Origin: Saprospiraceae bacterium
Lineage (GTDB): Bacteria; Bacteroidota; Bacteroidia; Chitinophagales; Saprospiraceae
NCBI GenBank assembly: GCA_020436935.1
Contig: JAGQWX010000003.1
Coordinates: 62,001 to 126,000, forward strand
Reading direction: 5' to 3'
DNA length: 64,000 nt
Shown: positions 1-10,900 of the stretch, piece by piece
How the letters are laid out: each line of letters opens with the position of its first letter
How positions within the stretch are numbered: the stretch's first letter is position 1
The notes under the pieces: model-generated
What the model saw: only the letters and a program-made list of their open reading frames with translations
Databases searched by the model: none
Told to the model about the DNA's origin: nothing
Position numbers and translations under genes: made by a program

Positions 1-604
1 AGCTTTCAGCGATTTTTCTAAGGTATGGTGAAGCCTCAGGCCCTAAACAAAAAACCAAATCCAATATCGATGCTCCTTGAACAAAACCCAGTCGGTCTTC
101 AAAAACCTGTGGAAAATAATCTTGTTGCCATTGTGGTATCTTGCCCCTCAAGTCCAAATATTCTAGATCATAGTTTAATTCAAAACTTAAAGTTGACTGT
201 AAATTTATTTTGGTTTTCAATGACTTTTGAAGCCAAGCAAAAATCGAAGCATTGAATTCTATCAAAAGATCTGCCTTTTGATTCCAGACTTTTTCAAAAC
301 CGGGGTAATAAAATTCAAAGTATGCGGATTTGCCATATGCAGTCCTGATGGTCTTGATGACCTGATATTGCCAATCCGAATCATAGGAAATCTCTACCTC
401 ACTGATGGGCATTTGTTCGTGTTTTCCTTTTTTCAAAGGGATTGAAATGGATTTTAGCCCCTGGTGATCGATGATTGAAAACCTATTTCTGCAACTCCTC
501 TTTTGATAGTGTTCATGATGCTCTACATATACTTCATCCGATTTGAGCATCAATGCCATGTGGTGAATGCCAGGGATGGCAAATGTTGGCGTAATGATTT
601 TCAC
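1..604 (-). CDS. WbqC family protein (partial, C-terminal end outside window)
   Basis: The reading frame is open from a GTG at 604 to the window edge, giving 201 codons. It shows the hallmark segments of the WbqC family: VYVEHHEHYQKRS with RNR soon after, PISEVEISY, a W followed by an aromatic-rich stretch around YFEFYYPGFEKVW, and EDRLGFVQGASILDLVF with a following GPEAS. WbqC proteins occur in O-antigen and surface-glycan loci and in many Bacteroidota, and are thought to act in amino-sugar modification, but the biochemistry is poorly settled. The GTG overlaps the TGA of the upstream glycosyltransferase gene (GTGA), so the two are almost certainly translationally coupled. No alternative ATG lies near the expected family start. 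The family assignment is by eye from the conserved segments and is fairly secure; the function is not. Confidence 0.8.
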   Translation of the reverse strand, partial: MKIITPTFAIPGIHHMALMLKSDEVYVEHHEHYQKRSCRNRFSIIDHQGLKSISIPLKKGKHEQMPISEVEISYDSDWQYQVIKTIRTAYGKSAYFEFYYPGFEKVWNQKADLLIEFNASIFAWLQKSLKTKINLQSTLSFELNYDLEYLDLRGKIPQWQQDYFPQVFEDRLGFVQGASILDLVFCLGPEASPYLRKIAES

Positions 605-1563
605 TGCTGATCTTCCTTTATTTGTTCCTGGGGTTTGATTTCATCTTTTCGTATGATGAAAGAAGGGCTTCCTTTGCTAAGTTCATATATCCGCCAAATA
701 TATTCTGCAACAATGCCAAGGGAAAATAGAATGAGACCATTGAACAAACAAATCAGAACAATAAGGGTGGCCCATCCTGGTACCGGTAGACCGAATAATG
801 AGCTGTTGCTGAATATTTTAAGTCCTATAATTAAAAGTGTCAATGTAAATGACAAAGTAAAAATACCAAAGCCAAGGAAAGTGATGAACCTGATTGGCAA
901 GCTAGAAGCCGAAAAGAAAGTGTCTGCCGCAAGCCTAAGTTTTTTGGTCAATGTCCACCTCGATTTTCCTTTTTGAGGAGGCCGGTCAAAAGGGACGAAT
1001 ACCGGATCAAAACCAAGCTTCAAAACCTCCATGATAGGAGTGGTAGAGTTGGTCTTAAGTTCATTGTTGATGATGTCAATGACCTCCCGATCGATCAACA
1101 TGCCATCTGTACCTCCATTGGGAAATTTGACGAGTGAATATTTATTCATAACACCGTAATACCACCTTGCGAACAAATTGGTCATAAATCCGTCATCACG
1201 ACTTTCCCGGTTGCAGAAAACAACTTTATGGCCTTTTTTCCACTGTTTGTACATGGTAATGATGACATCCATAGGGATTTGTCCATCATCTACCATATGG
1301 GTCGCACAATCTCCTTTGGCCACCTTCAGCCCGGCAAATAAGCTGTAAGGACTCGTAAAGTTTCTGCTTAAGGTGAAAGCTCTGACATTTTGGTTTGAAT
1401 CTTCGAGTCTTTTTGCAACCGCATACGAGTTGTCCTTAGAACCATCATCCATGATGATCAATTCATAATCAATACCCTCAGCACGCATTTGCGTTGCGGT
1501 CCGGGCAACCAGATCTGGCAGGACCTTGCTGCTGTTGTAAGACAAAAGTATGATACTCAGCAA
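601..1563 (-). CDS. Family 2 glycosyltransferase, polyprenyl-phosphate type
   Basis: A 320-residue GT-A fold glycosyltransferase of the DPM1/ArnC/GtrB group. These enzymes move a sugar from a nucleotide donor to undecaprenyl phosphate on the cytoplasmic face of the inner membrane. Residues 1-10 (MLSIILLSYN) form the first strand, DDGSKDNS at about 39-46 is the nucleotide-binding acidic motif, and VDDGQIP near residue 91 fills the DxD position. The C-terminal third has two hydrophobic segments (about 230-255 and 265-290) followed by the YIWRIYELSKGSPSFIIR tail typical of GtrB-like proteins. The gene overlaps the WbqC-family gene by four bases, suggesting a two-gene unit for a surface or lipid-linked glycan. 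The sugar cannot be read from sequence. Confidence 0.88.
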   Translation of the reverse strand: MLSIILLSYNSSKVLPDLVARTATQMRAEGIDYELIIMDDGSKDNSYAVAKRLEDSNQNVRAFTLSRNFTSPYSLFAGLKVAKGDCATHMVDDGQIPMDVIITMYKQWKKGHKVVFCNRESRDDGFMTNLFARWYYGVMNKYSLVKFPNGGTDGMLIDREVIDIINNELKTNSTTPIMEVLKLGFDPVFVPFDRPPQKGKSRWTLTKKLRLAADTFFSASSLPIRFITFLGFGIFTLSFTLTLLIIGLKIFSNSSLFGLPVPGWATLIVLICLFNGLILFSLGIVAEYIWRIYELSKGSPSFIIRKDEIKPQEQIKEDQQ

Positions 1564-1673
1564 TGGGTGAAAGCTTTTAAAAAGATGAGCAATCTAAGCT
1601 GCAATTTTAACAAAAATCTTTGGTATTCTTTGGAAATGGCATTTTTGACCTTTTCCTTAGAATGCATTCCATC

Positions 1674-3164
1674 TCATTTTTGAACAACTTCTTTCCAGGC
1701 GCATGAGAGATGTTGAATGATGTCAGAGGCGCTCATTGCATACTGGCTGAGTTCATCAGCAGCCAGATCTCCAGCAAGACCATGTAAAAATACACCTAAA
1801 ATAACGGCATCCTCAATACTGTATTCTTGCGCCAAAAGTCCGGTAAGCAGACCTGTAAGCGTATCTCCGCTGCCGCCACAAGCCATACCCGGATTGCCTG
1901 TACTGTTGAACCAGGCCTTGCCTTCAGGATTGACATATGTCGTGAAATGACCTTTCAAAACAATGTGAATCTTGTACTTTGTCGCCATTTCTACTTGTTT
2001 TTTGAAACGCTCCAATCCAGTAGATGATGACCCAAAAAGACGATCGAATTCGCCGGGGTGGGGAGTAATGATGGCATATTGTGGAATCTCAATTTTATGG
2101 GCAGCAATGGCATTAAGAGCATCAGCATCCAGAACTAGTCTGCTTTCTTTGAGTAAACCCATATTTTTTCTTAGCCAATCAGTAGTATCAGGGTTGACAC
2201 CCAGGCCACTACCTATGCCCACAGCTCTATATTTTGTGTCAATGCTGATGTTTTTGATATGTCGGTCATTGACATCGCTTTTACACATGGCTTCGGGGCA
2301 GGAGATCTGCATGATTTCGTATCCGCATCCCGGAATATAGGCCGTGACCAGTCCGGCACCACTTTTGAGTGCGCCTTTTACAGAGAGAATCGCTGCGCCC
2401 ATCATTCCATCGCTGCCACAAGCCAGCGCCGCATGACCGAAAGTACCCTTATGGCTGAACTTATTTCTTGGTTTAAACAATTTGCGTGCTTCTGCCAGTT
2501 CAACAAAAACCCTGTCCGATGGATTTTTTTGCTCAAATTTTGATGAAAGGTTGATGTTGACCACATGTGTTTTGCCATAATATTTGCCTCCCTCGGGAAA
2601 TAAGGATGAAAATTTGACAGTTTGGATGAGTAGGGTATGGTCTGCCTGGACCACTGCCCAATCGGGTAAGGTGTCTGTAGGCATACCACTGGGTAAATCA
2701 ATGGAAATGATGGTCAGGTTTGAATGATTGATGGCCCGGATGGCTGATTCATATTTGTCTTCAGGTGCACGATTGAGGCCACTTCCGAAAATACAATCGA
2801 TGATGATGCCTTTTTTTGGTGCTTTTTGCTCAAATTCTTTTAAACCGGTAATTTGAATGCCAGACTTTGATCTGATGAGGGCCATGTTTTGTTCATAATC
2901 AGGGCTGCCTTCATTTTGGAGTAAAATTACATAGACATCCCGAAACTGATCGCGGAGCATGCGGGCCATTGCCAAGCCATCGCCACCGTTGTTTCCGGGG
3001 CCAACAAAAATATAGAAATTGAGGTCGATGTCAGTAAACAAATCAAGGACCTTTTCTGTGAGCCTTTTGGCTGCTCTTTCCATCAGGTCCCACGAAAAAA
3101 TGCCTTGATCTTCTATTGTAAATTGATCCCAAAGCCGAATGGTTTTTCCATCATATATGTTCAT
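1674..3164 (-). CDS. nnrD: Bifunctional NAD(P)H-hydrate epimerase / ADP-dependent NAD(P)H-hydrate dehydratase
   Basis: A 496-residue fusion repairing damaged, hydrated NADH and NADPH. The N-terminal YjeF_N (NnrE) half, about 1-215, contains the FVGPGNNGGDGLAMA loop at residues 53-67 that binds the nicotinamide nucleotide and potassium, and IIDCIFGSGLNR. The C-terminal NnrD half, about 225-490, is a ribokinase-like domain with HKGTFGHAALACGSDGMMGA, ITPHPGEFDRLFG and the catalytic GGSGDTLTGLLTGLLAQ segment. The length matches the full fusion in other bacteria, so both activities are expected. It stands alone: about 110 bases separate it from the glycosyltransferase and about 290 bases from the next gene upstream. 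A housekeeping function, with high confidence. Confidence 0.95.
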   Translation of the reverse strand: MNIYDGKTIRLWDQFTIEDQGIFSWDLMERAAKRLTEKVLDLFTDIDLNFYIFVGPGNNGGDGLAMARMLRDQFRDVYVILLQNEGSPDYEQNMALIRSKSGIQITGLKEFEQKAPKKGIIIDCIFGSGLNRAPEDKYESAIRAINHSNLTIISIDLPSGMPTDTLPDWAVVQADHTLLIQTVKFSSLFPEGGKYYGKTHVVNINLSSKFEQKNPSDRVFVELAEARKLFKPRNKFSHKGTFGHAALACGSDGMMGAAILSVKGALKSGAGLVTAYIPGCGYEIMQISCPEAMCKSDVNDRHIKNISIDTKYRAVGIGSGLGVNPDTTDWLRKNMGLLKESRLVLDADALNAIAAHKIEIPQYAIITPHPGEFDRLFGSSSTGLERFKKQVEMATKYKIHIVLKGHFTTYVNPEGKAWFNSTGNPGMACGGSGDTLTGLLTGLLAQEYSIEDAVILGVFLHGLAGDLAADELSQYAMSASDIIQHLSCAWKEVVQK

Positions 3165-3454
3165 CTGTGGACAATTGTTTTGTGGATTGGATACTAAGCA
3201 AAACTAAGTTTGTTTTTTCAAATTAGAAAAAAATATACCAATATACTTTGTGTGTGGAATGAACCAATTCTTCAATTAGCTGAATTATAAGCGATTGAGG
3301 CTGTAACTTTTTAAAAATGTGGTAATTCACTACTTCATCCAAAGGGGAAGATGGCAAAAATGGTCATTTTATTTACTTGGCCTATTTCGTAAATTGGTGG
3401 ATACCATCTATCAGACATGGGGCAATTAACCAAAAATATGAATGAAATAGCGAT

Positions 3455-3853
3455 TTAACTATTCATCGCATCGTCCAATTTTTTCGTATCCACGTATTGT
3501 TGAAAGGCAACGATTTTCCCGTCCTTCAATGACCAAAGATGTGCCACCTGAGCATCATATTCTGCTCCATTCTTCTTGACTTTTCCATTGTATCGGAGAG
3601 TGGCTAAGACCTTATCATTGTCCATATTATGAGTTTCAATGTTTGTCAGATTGAAATACTCATGGTCCTCCATGATTCGTCCAAATACTCCTTGCAAAAC
3701 AGCATCGGGGCCTATGTAAGGATTGCGGTCGGCATACATGTTTCCTTCAGCTTCATACCATACAATTTTTTCATCCATACTGCCTAAAACGACAGGTATA
3801 TCCCCAATGGCAAAAGCTTTGTACAGGTTATCAATTACATTTTTGTTTTCCAT
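3455..3853 (-). CDS. SnoaL-like / nuclear transport factor 2 fold protein
   Basis: A 132-residue protein with the order expected of the SnoaL-like NTF2 fold: an N-terminal helix (VIDNLYKAFAIGDIPVVL), a W-Y pair in IVWYEAEG, the GPDAVLQGVFG helix, and a beta-rich second half that ends HLWSLKDGKIVAFQQYVDT. Such proteins are small cone-shaped dimers, some acting as isomerases or cyclases and many of unknown role. No signal peptide is seen, so it should be cytoplasmic. It is monocistronic, with gaps on both sides. The fold is well supported; no substrate can be assigned. Confidence 0.8.
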   Translation of the reverse strand: MENKNVIDNLYKAFAIGDIPVVLGSMDEKIVWYEAEGNMYADRNPYIGPDAVLQGVFGRIMEDHEYFNLTNIETHNMDNDKVLATLRYNGKVKKNGAEYDAQVAHLWSLKDGKIVAFQQYVDTKKLDDAMNS

Positions 3854-4241
3854 GATTGCTTAAGATTTAGTGTTTATAAAAAATATGTCAAGTATTTGAT
3901 ATTGCTTCGGTTTTACGTATCAGATTGTAGGTGATCCAATGCGATAATGGCTTTTCTTCGACGTCCTCCCCTCACCGGATGCGTTTGAGATTGAAGCAAA
4001 CCCGTCAATTTTAAAAAAGAGAATCAGTACAGTATTTGTAAATATTGGTGTCTTTTAACAGAAAATGATAACCTTTTCCACGCAATAAATTGAAAAACAA
4101 TGTTTTAAGTCTGGTAATTTGAATTTGATTTCAGGCGTCTTTTGCACTGAGCGGAACTAATATTGCTACCCACAATGAACCAATAATTGTGTAATGGCGA
4201 CTGTGCCTGGTATGAATCATCTTGTATCTTTATTTATGGGC
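3854..4241. other. Intergenic stretch without a visible gene
   Basis: The space between the SnoaL-like gene and the dnaK terminator is AT-rich. No reading frame here has coding character and no tRNA-like or strong hairpin structure was seen. It must hold the promoter for the SnoaL-like gene, but no convincing TAnnTTTG box was picked out. Confidence 0.5.
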
Positions 4242-4277
4242 AAAAAAAAAGCAGTCAAAAAAAATTGACTGCTTTTT
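4242..4277 (-). terminator. Rho-independent terminator of dnaK
   Basis: GCAGTCAA at 4251-4258 pairs perfectly with TTGACTGC at 4265-4272 across a six-base loop. Flanking A and T runs extend the stem. Read on the minus strand, the hairpin is followed by a run of nine T residues. It starts about 25 bases beyond the dnaK stop codon. Confidence 0.9.
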
Positions 4278-4302
4278 ACCTGGTTGAAAACCTACTCCAA
4301 TC

Positions 4303-6219
4303 TTACTTGGTCTTGTCTTCTATTTCCTCAAACTCAACATCTGTTACATCACCGCTGCCCTGGTCTGCAGATTCGGAACCTCCGGCATTTCCAGCTGTGT
4401 TTTCACCTCCGGCTGCTTGCTGAGCGGCATAAATGTCCTGACTTGCTGCCTGCCACGCCTGTGTTAACTTTTCAGTCGATGCATCAATGGCGTCGATGTT
4501 TTGAGCCTTGTGTGCATCTTTCAGTTCATTCAAAGCAGAGTCAATTGCTGATCTCTTGTCTGCAGGGATCTTATCGCCAAACTCTTTCAATTGTTTGTCG
4601 GTCTGGAAGATAAGGCTGTCAGCGCCATTGATTTTCTCTGCATTTTCTCTGGCTTTTTTATCAGTTTCAGCGTTGGCTGCAGCTTCAGCTTTCATTTTTT
4701 CGATCTCGTCTTTTGACAGGCCTGTTGAAGCCTCAATTCTGATGTTCTGTTCCTTACCTGTCCCTTTGTCTTTTGCGTGTACACTCAGGATACCATTGGC
4801 ATCCATGTCAAAAGTTACTTCGATCTGTGGTACCCCTCTTGGTGCAGGTGGTATACCGTCAAGGATAAATCTACCAATAGGTCTGTTGTCCCTTGCCATT
4901 GGTCTTTCACCCTGAAGGATGTGAATTTCAACACTTGGCTGATTGTCGCTTGCTGTTGAATACACTTTTGATTTTTTGGTAGGAATGGTTGAATTGGCCT
5001 CGATGACGACGTCATACATACCTCCCATAACTTCGATACCCATGGACAGAGGAGTTACGTCGAGCAACAATACGTCTTTCACGTCTCCGCTCAGTACACC
5101 ACCCTGGATGGCTGCACCAACTGCAACAACTTCATCCGGATTTACTCCTTTGTTTGGTTTTTTACCAAAAAATTCTTCTACCGCTTGTTGGATTCTTGGG
5201 ATTCTTGTAGAACCACCAACAAGGATTACTTCATCAATATCTGACTTGCTCAGGCCTGCATCTTTCAATGCATCTTCACAAGGCTTCAATGTCCTTCTTA
5301 CAAGGCTGTCTGCCAATTGCTCAAACTTAGACCTTGACAATTTGACAACAAGGTGTTTTGGCACTCCGTCAACAGCTGTGATGTAAGGCAAGTTGATTTC
5401 AGTTTCAGCAGAAGCTGACAACTCGATCTTTGCTTTCTCAGCAGCCTCCTTCAATCTCTGTAGAGCCATTGGATCTTTTCTGAGGTCCATGTTCTCCTGT
5501 GCCTTGAAAGTGTCTGCCAAAAAGTCAATGATGACCTGATCGAAATCGTCACCACCGAGGTGAGTGTCACCGTTGGTAGACTTTACCTCAAATACACCGT
5601 CTCCAAGCTCAAGGATGGAGATATCAAAAGTACCACCACCAAGGTCATAAACCGCTACAGTGATGTCTCTGTCTTTTTTATCCATACCATATGCCAGGGC
5701 AGCTGCTGTGGGTTCGTTGATGATCCTCAATACTTTCAGACCTGCAATTTCACCTGCTTCTTTGGTAGATTGTCTTTGAGAATCGTTGAAGTATGCTGGA
5801 ACTGTAATGACAGCTTCTGTAACTTCCTGGCCCAGATAATCTTCAGCAGTTTTCTTCATTTTCTGAAGAATCATAGCAGATATTTCCTGAGGCGTATATG
5901 CTCTTCCGTCGATGTCAACTTTAATGGTATCGTTGTCACCTTTACTGGTTTGATAAGCTACTTTGCTGGTTTCGCCAACTACTTCGCTATATCTTGATCC
6001 CATGAAACGCTTGATGGATGCAATGGTGCGTTTAGGGTTGGTGATTGCTTGTCTCTTTGCCGGGTCTCCTATTTTTCTTTCTCCGTTATCAAGGAAAGCA
6101 ACAACAGATGGGGTAGTTCTTCTACCTTCTTCATTTGGAATTACCACTGGATCATTGCCCTCCATTACCGCTACACACGAGTTGGTAGTTCCTAAGTCTA
6201 TACCTATTATTTTTCCCAT
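4303..6219 (-). CDS. dnaK: Molecular chaperone DnaK (Hsp70)
   Basis: A complete 638-residue Hsp70, the ATP-driven chaperone that works with DnaJ and GrpE on unfolded proteins in the cytoplasm. The nucleotide-binding domain opens with [18 protein letters not shown] and contains [17 protein letters not shown] and [14 protein letters not shown]. The substrate domain follows after the linker [15 protein letters not shown], and the tail ends [16 protein letters not shown]. The gene stands alone with its own terminator. Its partners grpE and dnaJ lie 10 kb away on the other strand. The upstream region carries the TTGGCA-N3-CAATTGATA motif that also precedes grpE, which suggests shared heat-shock control. 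Confidence 0.99.
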   Translation of the reverse strand: MGKIIGIDLGTTNSCVAVMEGNDPVVIPNEEGRRTTPSVVAFLDNGERKIGDPAKRQAITNPKRTIASIKRFMGSRYSEVVGETSKVAYQTSKGDNDTIKVDIDGRAYTPQEISAMILQKMKKTAEDYLGQEVTEAVITVPAYFNDSQRQSTKEAGEIAGLKVLRIINEPTAAALAYGMDKKDRDITVAVYDLGGGTFDISILELGDGVFEVKSTNGDTHLGGDDFDQVIIDFLADTFKAQENMDLRKDPMALQRLKEAAEKAKIELSASAETEINLPYITAVDGVPKHLVVKLSRSKFEQLADSLVRRTLKPCEDALKDAGLSKSDIDEVILVGGSTRIPRIQQAVEEFFGKKPNKGVNPDEVVAVGAAIQGGVLSGDVKDVLLLDVTPLSMGIEVMGGMYDVVIEANSTIPTKKSKVYSTASDNQPSVEIHILQGERPMARDNRPIGRFILDGIPPAPRGVPQIEVTFDMDANGILSVHAKDKGTGKEQNIRIEASTGLSKDEIEKMKAEAAANAETDKKARENAEKINGADSLIFQTDKQLKEFGDKIPADKRSAIDSALNELKDAHKAQNIDAIDASTEKLTQAWQAASQDIYAAQQAAGGENTAGNAGGSESADQGSGDVTDVEFEEIEDKTK

Positions 6220-6258
6220 GTCTTATTTAGTTTTTGTTAATTGATTACTCTATTGAGG

Positions 6259-6276
6259 TATCAATTGATATGCCAA
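6259..6276 (-). promoter_or_regulatory. Conserved motif upstream of dnaK, sigma-54-like
   Basis: On the minus strand this reads TTGGCA-TAT-CAATTGATA and lies 40 bases upstream of the dnaK ATG. The same string with a different three-base core occurs upstream of grpE at 16098-16115. The spacing from GG to the second G doublet position resembles a -24/-12 (RpoN) promoter, but the downstream half is TTGA rather than the usual TTGC. The shared motif is visible in the sequence; the sigma-factor assignment is inference. Confidence 0.5.
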
Positions 6277-6393
6277 GGCTCATATTTGCCTTTTTTGCAT
6301 AGGATAACTGACAAAATGGTGTTTATTATCCAGTTATATGAAAAAATGGTATGACAATCTTGCAGGTGACGAACTTTTGTCTGGGCAATTTTC

Positions 6394-6430
6394 AAAGAAA
6401 AAGGGCCACGACTGTTGATCAGCGCGGCCC
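6394..6430 (-). terminator. Rho-independent terminator of the RND efflux operon
   Basis: On the minus strand GGGCCGCG (6430-6423) pairs with CGTGGCCC (6410-6403) with one wobble, followed by TTTTTCTTT (6402-6394). It lies about 85 bases beyond the stop of the outer-membrane channel gene and ends the operon before the dnaK promoter. Confidence 0.8.
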
Positions 6431-6514
6431 TCCTGGCAATTGTTAAAACAATTTCATCATTTGTCCAACAGCCAAAAATTGCGAATGTCTACTCAGTTAA
6501 TTCAAAGGCATGGA

Positions 6515-7948
6515 TCAATTCCAACCCCCGCCTAAGGCATGGTACAAATTGACAAGCGCACTCAATTGTTGCTTCTTGGTTTCTACCAATTCAAACTTAT
6601 ATTCCAAAGCATCTCTTTGGGTAAGCAATACTTCCATATAATCTGCTCGTGCAGAAAGATAAAGGTCATTGGATATTGTAATCGACTGGGACAATGCATC
6701 AACTGCCTGTGACTTTAAGGCATAACTATTGGCAAGGTTTTGCATGTTTGCTACCTGTGTGACCACCTCAATATATGCCCTTAATACAGTCCTTTCGTAC
6801 TCATAAATGGCCTGGATCTGGGAAGCATTGGCGTTGTAGTATTGTGCCGTAATGGCGTTTTTATTGACCAAAGGGCCTACCAAATCGCCGATCACAGATG
6901 CCAGCATAGATTCAGGCAATTTAGCCAGATACAACGGATTGAATGATTGCAGTCCCAAAGATGCAGACAAATCCAATGATGGATAAAAGTTGGCTTTGGC
7001 GACCGCAATGTCAATTTTAGCAGCCTTGAGTTTTAGTTCTGCTTCACGGATGTCAGGACGATTTGCAAGCAATTGATCAGGAGTACCAATGGAGGGTACA
7101 ACTGGGACAACATTGCCAAAATAAGCAGTGTCTCTTTCGACAGATTGAGGATTTCTACCTACAAGGAAATTGATCATATTCTCAGTCTCAATAATCTGTT
7201 GTTGCAGATCAAATTCAAGGCTTCGTGTGCGTAGGACCTCGGCCTCAAACTTTCTGACTGCCAATTCTGTCGCCCGACTTCCTTCCTTTTGAATTTTTAC
7301 AATTTCAAGCGCGTTGCTCTGAATGCTGATGTTTTGTCTGACCATCTGGAGTTGTGCATCCAATGCCAGCAATTCATAATAGGAGTGTGCAATTTCTGCA
7401 ACCAGATTCGTTACAACAAAGTTTCGGCCTTCAACTGTAGCAAGATACCTGTTGTATGCAGCATCTCTTGCATTGCGCAACTTGTGCCAAATGTCGACTT
7501 CCCATGAGGCAAAAAGTCCTCCCATAAAATCAGGCAACGGCTCAGGGGTTTTCCTTCCCGGCTTGATTTCTGTTGTGGCTTCACTTGCGCCAATATTGGT
7601 ATAACGGGCTGCTTTTTCGACTCCTGCTCCTGCTCTGTAATTTACAAAAGGCATGTATTCCCCTTTCCTGGCAAAAACTTCATTTTTTGAAATTTCTATT
7701 TCCTGAGCCAGGATATTGAGTTCCTGATTGTTGAAGAGCGCGGTATCTATCAGTTTTACAAGATAAGGATCTTCATAAAACTTCCTCCAAGCGATATTTG
7801 CTGCATTTACCGTATCCTTAGACATGGCATAAGTGCCTGGCAATTGTGTGTTTACACTTTTTTCAGTGAGCATTGGAGTTTTACATGCCGATATCAGCAC
7901 GGCGAACAACACAATGCCACACCATTTATTAATTGGTTTCAGTAACAT
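6515..7948 (-). CDS. Outer-membrane efflux channel lipoprotein (TolC/OprM family)
   Basis: A 477-residue NodT-type outer-membrane factor. The N-terminus has a lipoprotein signal ending ISACKTPML, with the modified cysteine at about residue 22. The body carries two OEP repeats rich in heptads: the first half includes GGLFASWEVDIWHKLRNARDAAYNRY, split here by the family's W-D-W pattern, and the second has LLANRPDIREAELKLKAAKID and FYPSLDLSASLG, both diagnostic of NodT proteins. It provides the exit duct for the adaptor and pump upstream. Its start overlaps the pump gene's end by 20 bases, so it is the last gene of the efflux operon, followed by a terminator. Confidence 0.95.
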   Translation of the reverse strand: MLLKPINKWCGIVLFAVLISACKTPMLTEKSVNTQLPGTYAMSKDTVNAANIAWRKFYEDPYLVKLIDTALFNNQELNILAQEIEISKNEVFARKGEYMPFVNYRAGAGVEKAARYTNIGASEATTEIKPGRKTPEPLPDFMGGLFASWEVDIWHKLRNARDAAYNRYLATVEGRNFVVTNLVAEIAHSYYELLALDAQLQMVRQNISIQSNALEIVKIQKEGSRATELAVRKFEAEVLRTRSLEFDLQQQIIETENMINFLVGRNPQSVERDTAYFGNVVPVVPSIGTPDQLLANRPDIREAELKLKAAKIDIAVAKANFYPSLDLSASLGLQSFNPLYLAKLPESMLASVIGDLVGPLVNKNAITAQYYNANASQIQAIYEYERTVLRAYIEVVTQVANMQNLANSYALKSQAVDALSQSITISNDLYLSARADYMEVLLTQRDALEYKFELVETKKQQLSALVNLYHALGGGWN

Positions 7949-10900
7949 GATATTCGATTTCTTCTGTTAATGGATTGTGATATTCGTCTCTGATCATTTT
8001 TTTACCATCCGCCAGGGAAGCAAAAATGAAATAAAGTCCGGGAACGATGATGACACCGAAAATGGTACCAAACAACATCCCCCCTGCAGCAGATGCGCCG
8101 ATGGTTCTGTTGCCAATGGCTCCAGGTCCTGTAGCAAAAAGCAATGGAATCAGACCCGCAATAAAGGCGAAAGAGGTCATCAGGATGGGCCTGAATCTTA
8201 CCTTGGCACCTTCCACCGCTGCATTGAGAATGGACATTCCAGAAAGCCTTTTTTGCACGGCGAATTCCACAATCAAAATCGCATTTTTACCCAACAAACC
8301 TACCAACATGACCAGACCTACCTGGGCATAAATGTCGTTGGCGAGACCCATCATCTTGAGTAGAAGAAATGACCCGAACACTCCAACAGGTAGTGATAAT
8401 ATTACCGATAAAGGAATGACAAAACTTTCATATTGGGCTGCAAGCACCAAATAAACAAATGCCAATACAATCAAAAAGATATACAAGGCTTCATTGCCAC
8501 GACCTACCTCATCTTTTGATAATCCCAACCAGTCAATACCATAACCTCTTGGCAAGGTTTTGGCAACTTCCTGGATGGCTGCAATGGCTTCTCCACTACT
8601 GAATCCCTGTGCAGGAGCACCATTTATCGCTGATGAAGTGTACAGGTTAAACCTCGTGATTTCATTCAAGCCTTGCTTCTTAGTGATTTTCATAAAAGAA
8701 GAATAAGGCACCATTTCGTCGTGGTCATTCTTAACGTACAATTTCAACAGGTCTTCCGGTAACCTTCTGTGTTCAGGAGCAGCCTGTACATACACTTTGT
8801 AGAAACTACCGAATCTGATGAAACCTTGTTCGTATGTACTTCCTATCAAGATACCGAGGTTGTCCATAGCTTTGGCAATCGATACTCCTTTTTGCATAGC
8901 TGCCTGATTGTCAATCTCAATTTCATATTGAGGATAATTGGCACTAAAGAAGGTAAACAAACCAGTGAGCTCCTTTCTTTCTTTTAATTTGGCCATGAAA
9001 TCATCGTTGATTTTTTCAAAGGCCTTGTAATCCCCACTATTGGTTTTGTCCAGCAAGCGCAGAGAGAAACCTCCGGCAGCACCATAACCTGGAACTGCGG
9101 GTGGCTGGAAGAATTCGATGGTAGCGCCAGGTATTTCTTTGGCTTTTTCTTCCAATTCCTCAATGATCTCCATCGCATTGTGCTTTCTGTGCGACCATTC
9201 TTTCAGGTTGATCAAACAGGTACCCGCATTCGATCCACGACCTTCGGTCAAAACTTCATAACCCGCAAGTGAAGATACCGATTGAATACCTTCAACGTGT
9301 TCTGCAATTTCCTGGAGTTTTGTGGAAATGTCGTTGGTTCGTTCGAGTGTTGATCCGGGAGGGGTCTGAATGATGGCGTAAATCATACCCTGATCTTCAG
9401 CAGGAATAAAGCCCGCCGGCAATGTGGTATTGACCTGATAAATTCCATAACAAAAGACCAACAAAATCGCATACGTCAGAACTCTTCGATTTGCTATCTT
9501 AAACAGCAGGCCTTCATATTTATTGGTTACTTTCTCAAATCCTGTGTTGAAAGCCTGCAGAGGCCGGTTCAAAAGATTCCTTGATTTTTTCTGCGTATGC
9601 GGATTTTTCAAAATCATTGCGCAGAGGACTGGTGTCAACGTCAATGCTACTACACCTGAAAGAATGATAGAGGTAGCCATGGTAATGGAGAACTGTCGGT
9701 AAAATATACCTACGGGTCCGCTCATAAAAGCAACAGGCACAAATACCGCTGTCATCACAAGAGTAATGGCGATGATCGCACCCGAAATTTCATGCAAAAC
9801 TTTGACAGAAGCCTGGTAAGGCCCCAGATTTTCATCATGCATTTTGGCGTGCACCGCCTCCACCACAACGATGGCATTATCGACCACAATACCAATGGCG
9901 AGTACCAGTGCAAACAAGGTAATGAGGTTGATGGTCAACCCAAACATCTGCATAAAAATGAATGTACCAATCAGCGAAACGGGTACTGCCAGGGTAGGGA
10001 TGAGGGTAGACCTCCAGTCCCCCAAAAAGATAAACACCACAAGAGCCACAAGCAAAAATGCTTCCCCAAGGGTATGCAATACTTTTTCTATACTGGCATT
10101 CAGGAAGCTGGATACGTCATAACTGATCTCGTAATCCATACCAGGAGGAAAGGAAGCTTCCTTGATCTCGTCCAGCTTTGCTTTTACTTCTTTGATGACC
10201 TCACTTGCATTACTGCCATATGTTTGTTTGAGAATAAGTGCCGCCGAAGGATGGCTGTCCATATTGGAATAAATGTCATAAAATTCACTACCCAATTCTA
10301 TTTCTGCCACATCCTTCAACCTCAGGATTTCTCCCTCAGGGTTGGCGCGCAAAATGACATTTTCGTATTGTTCGGGTGAGTTGAATCTACCTGCATAAGT
10401 CAAAACGTACTCCAATGACTGTGAACGCTTGCCGGTAGCCTGACCAAGTCGACCCGGGGATCCAACAATGCTCTGCTCCTGTAAGGCTTCCATTACTTCG
10501 TCTGTTGAAACGTTGTATGCCCTCATTCTATCTGGATTCAACCATACACGCATTGCATATTGACGACTACCAAGGATTTTTGCGCTACCAACACCAGAAA
10601 GTCTCGCCAATTCAGGAATGATGTTGACGCTGGCATAGTTGAACAAAAATTTCTCATCGGCATTTTTGTCCTTGCTGTAAAGGTTGACATACATCAACAT
10701 GTTGGGAGACGTGTAACTAACGATAACGCCTTCTCTTTGAACCAGTTCAGGCAACATGTTGGTCACCTGTTCAATCCTTGTTTTTACATTGACAAGAGCG
10801 AGGTTGGGGTCTGTTCCGATGTCAAAGACAACCTGAATGGTGGCCTCACCGGCACTCGTAGCATCTGAAGTCATATACTTCATGCCCGGAGTACCGTTGA

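Noticed and set aside
4508-5997. Long plus-strand frames opposite dnaK
   Set aside because: They are antisense shadows of a highly conserved gene; their composition is not protein-like and no start signals were seen.
7977-10868. Plus-strand frames of 90-195 codons opposite the efflux pump
   Set aside because: Mirror images of the RND permease codons, with no recognised motif.
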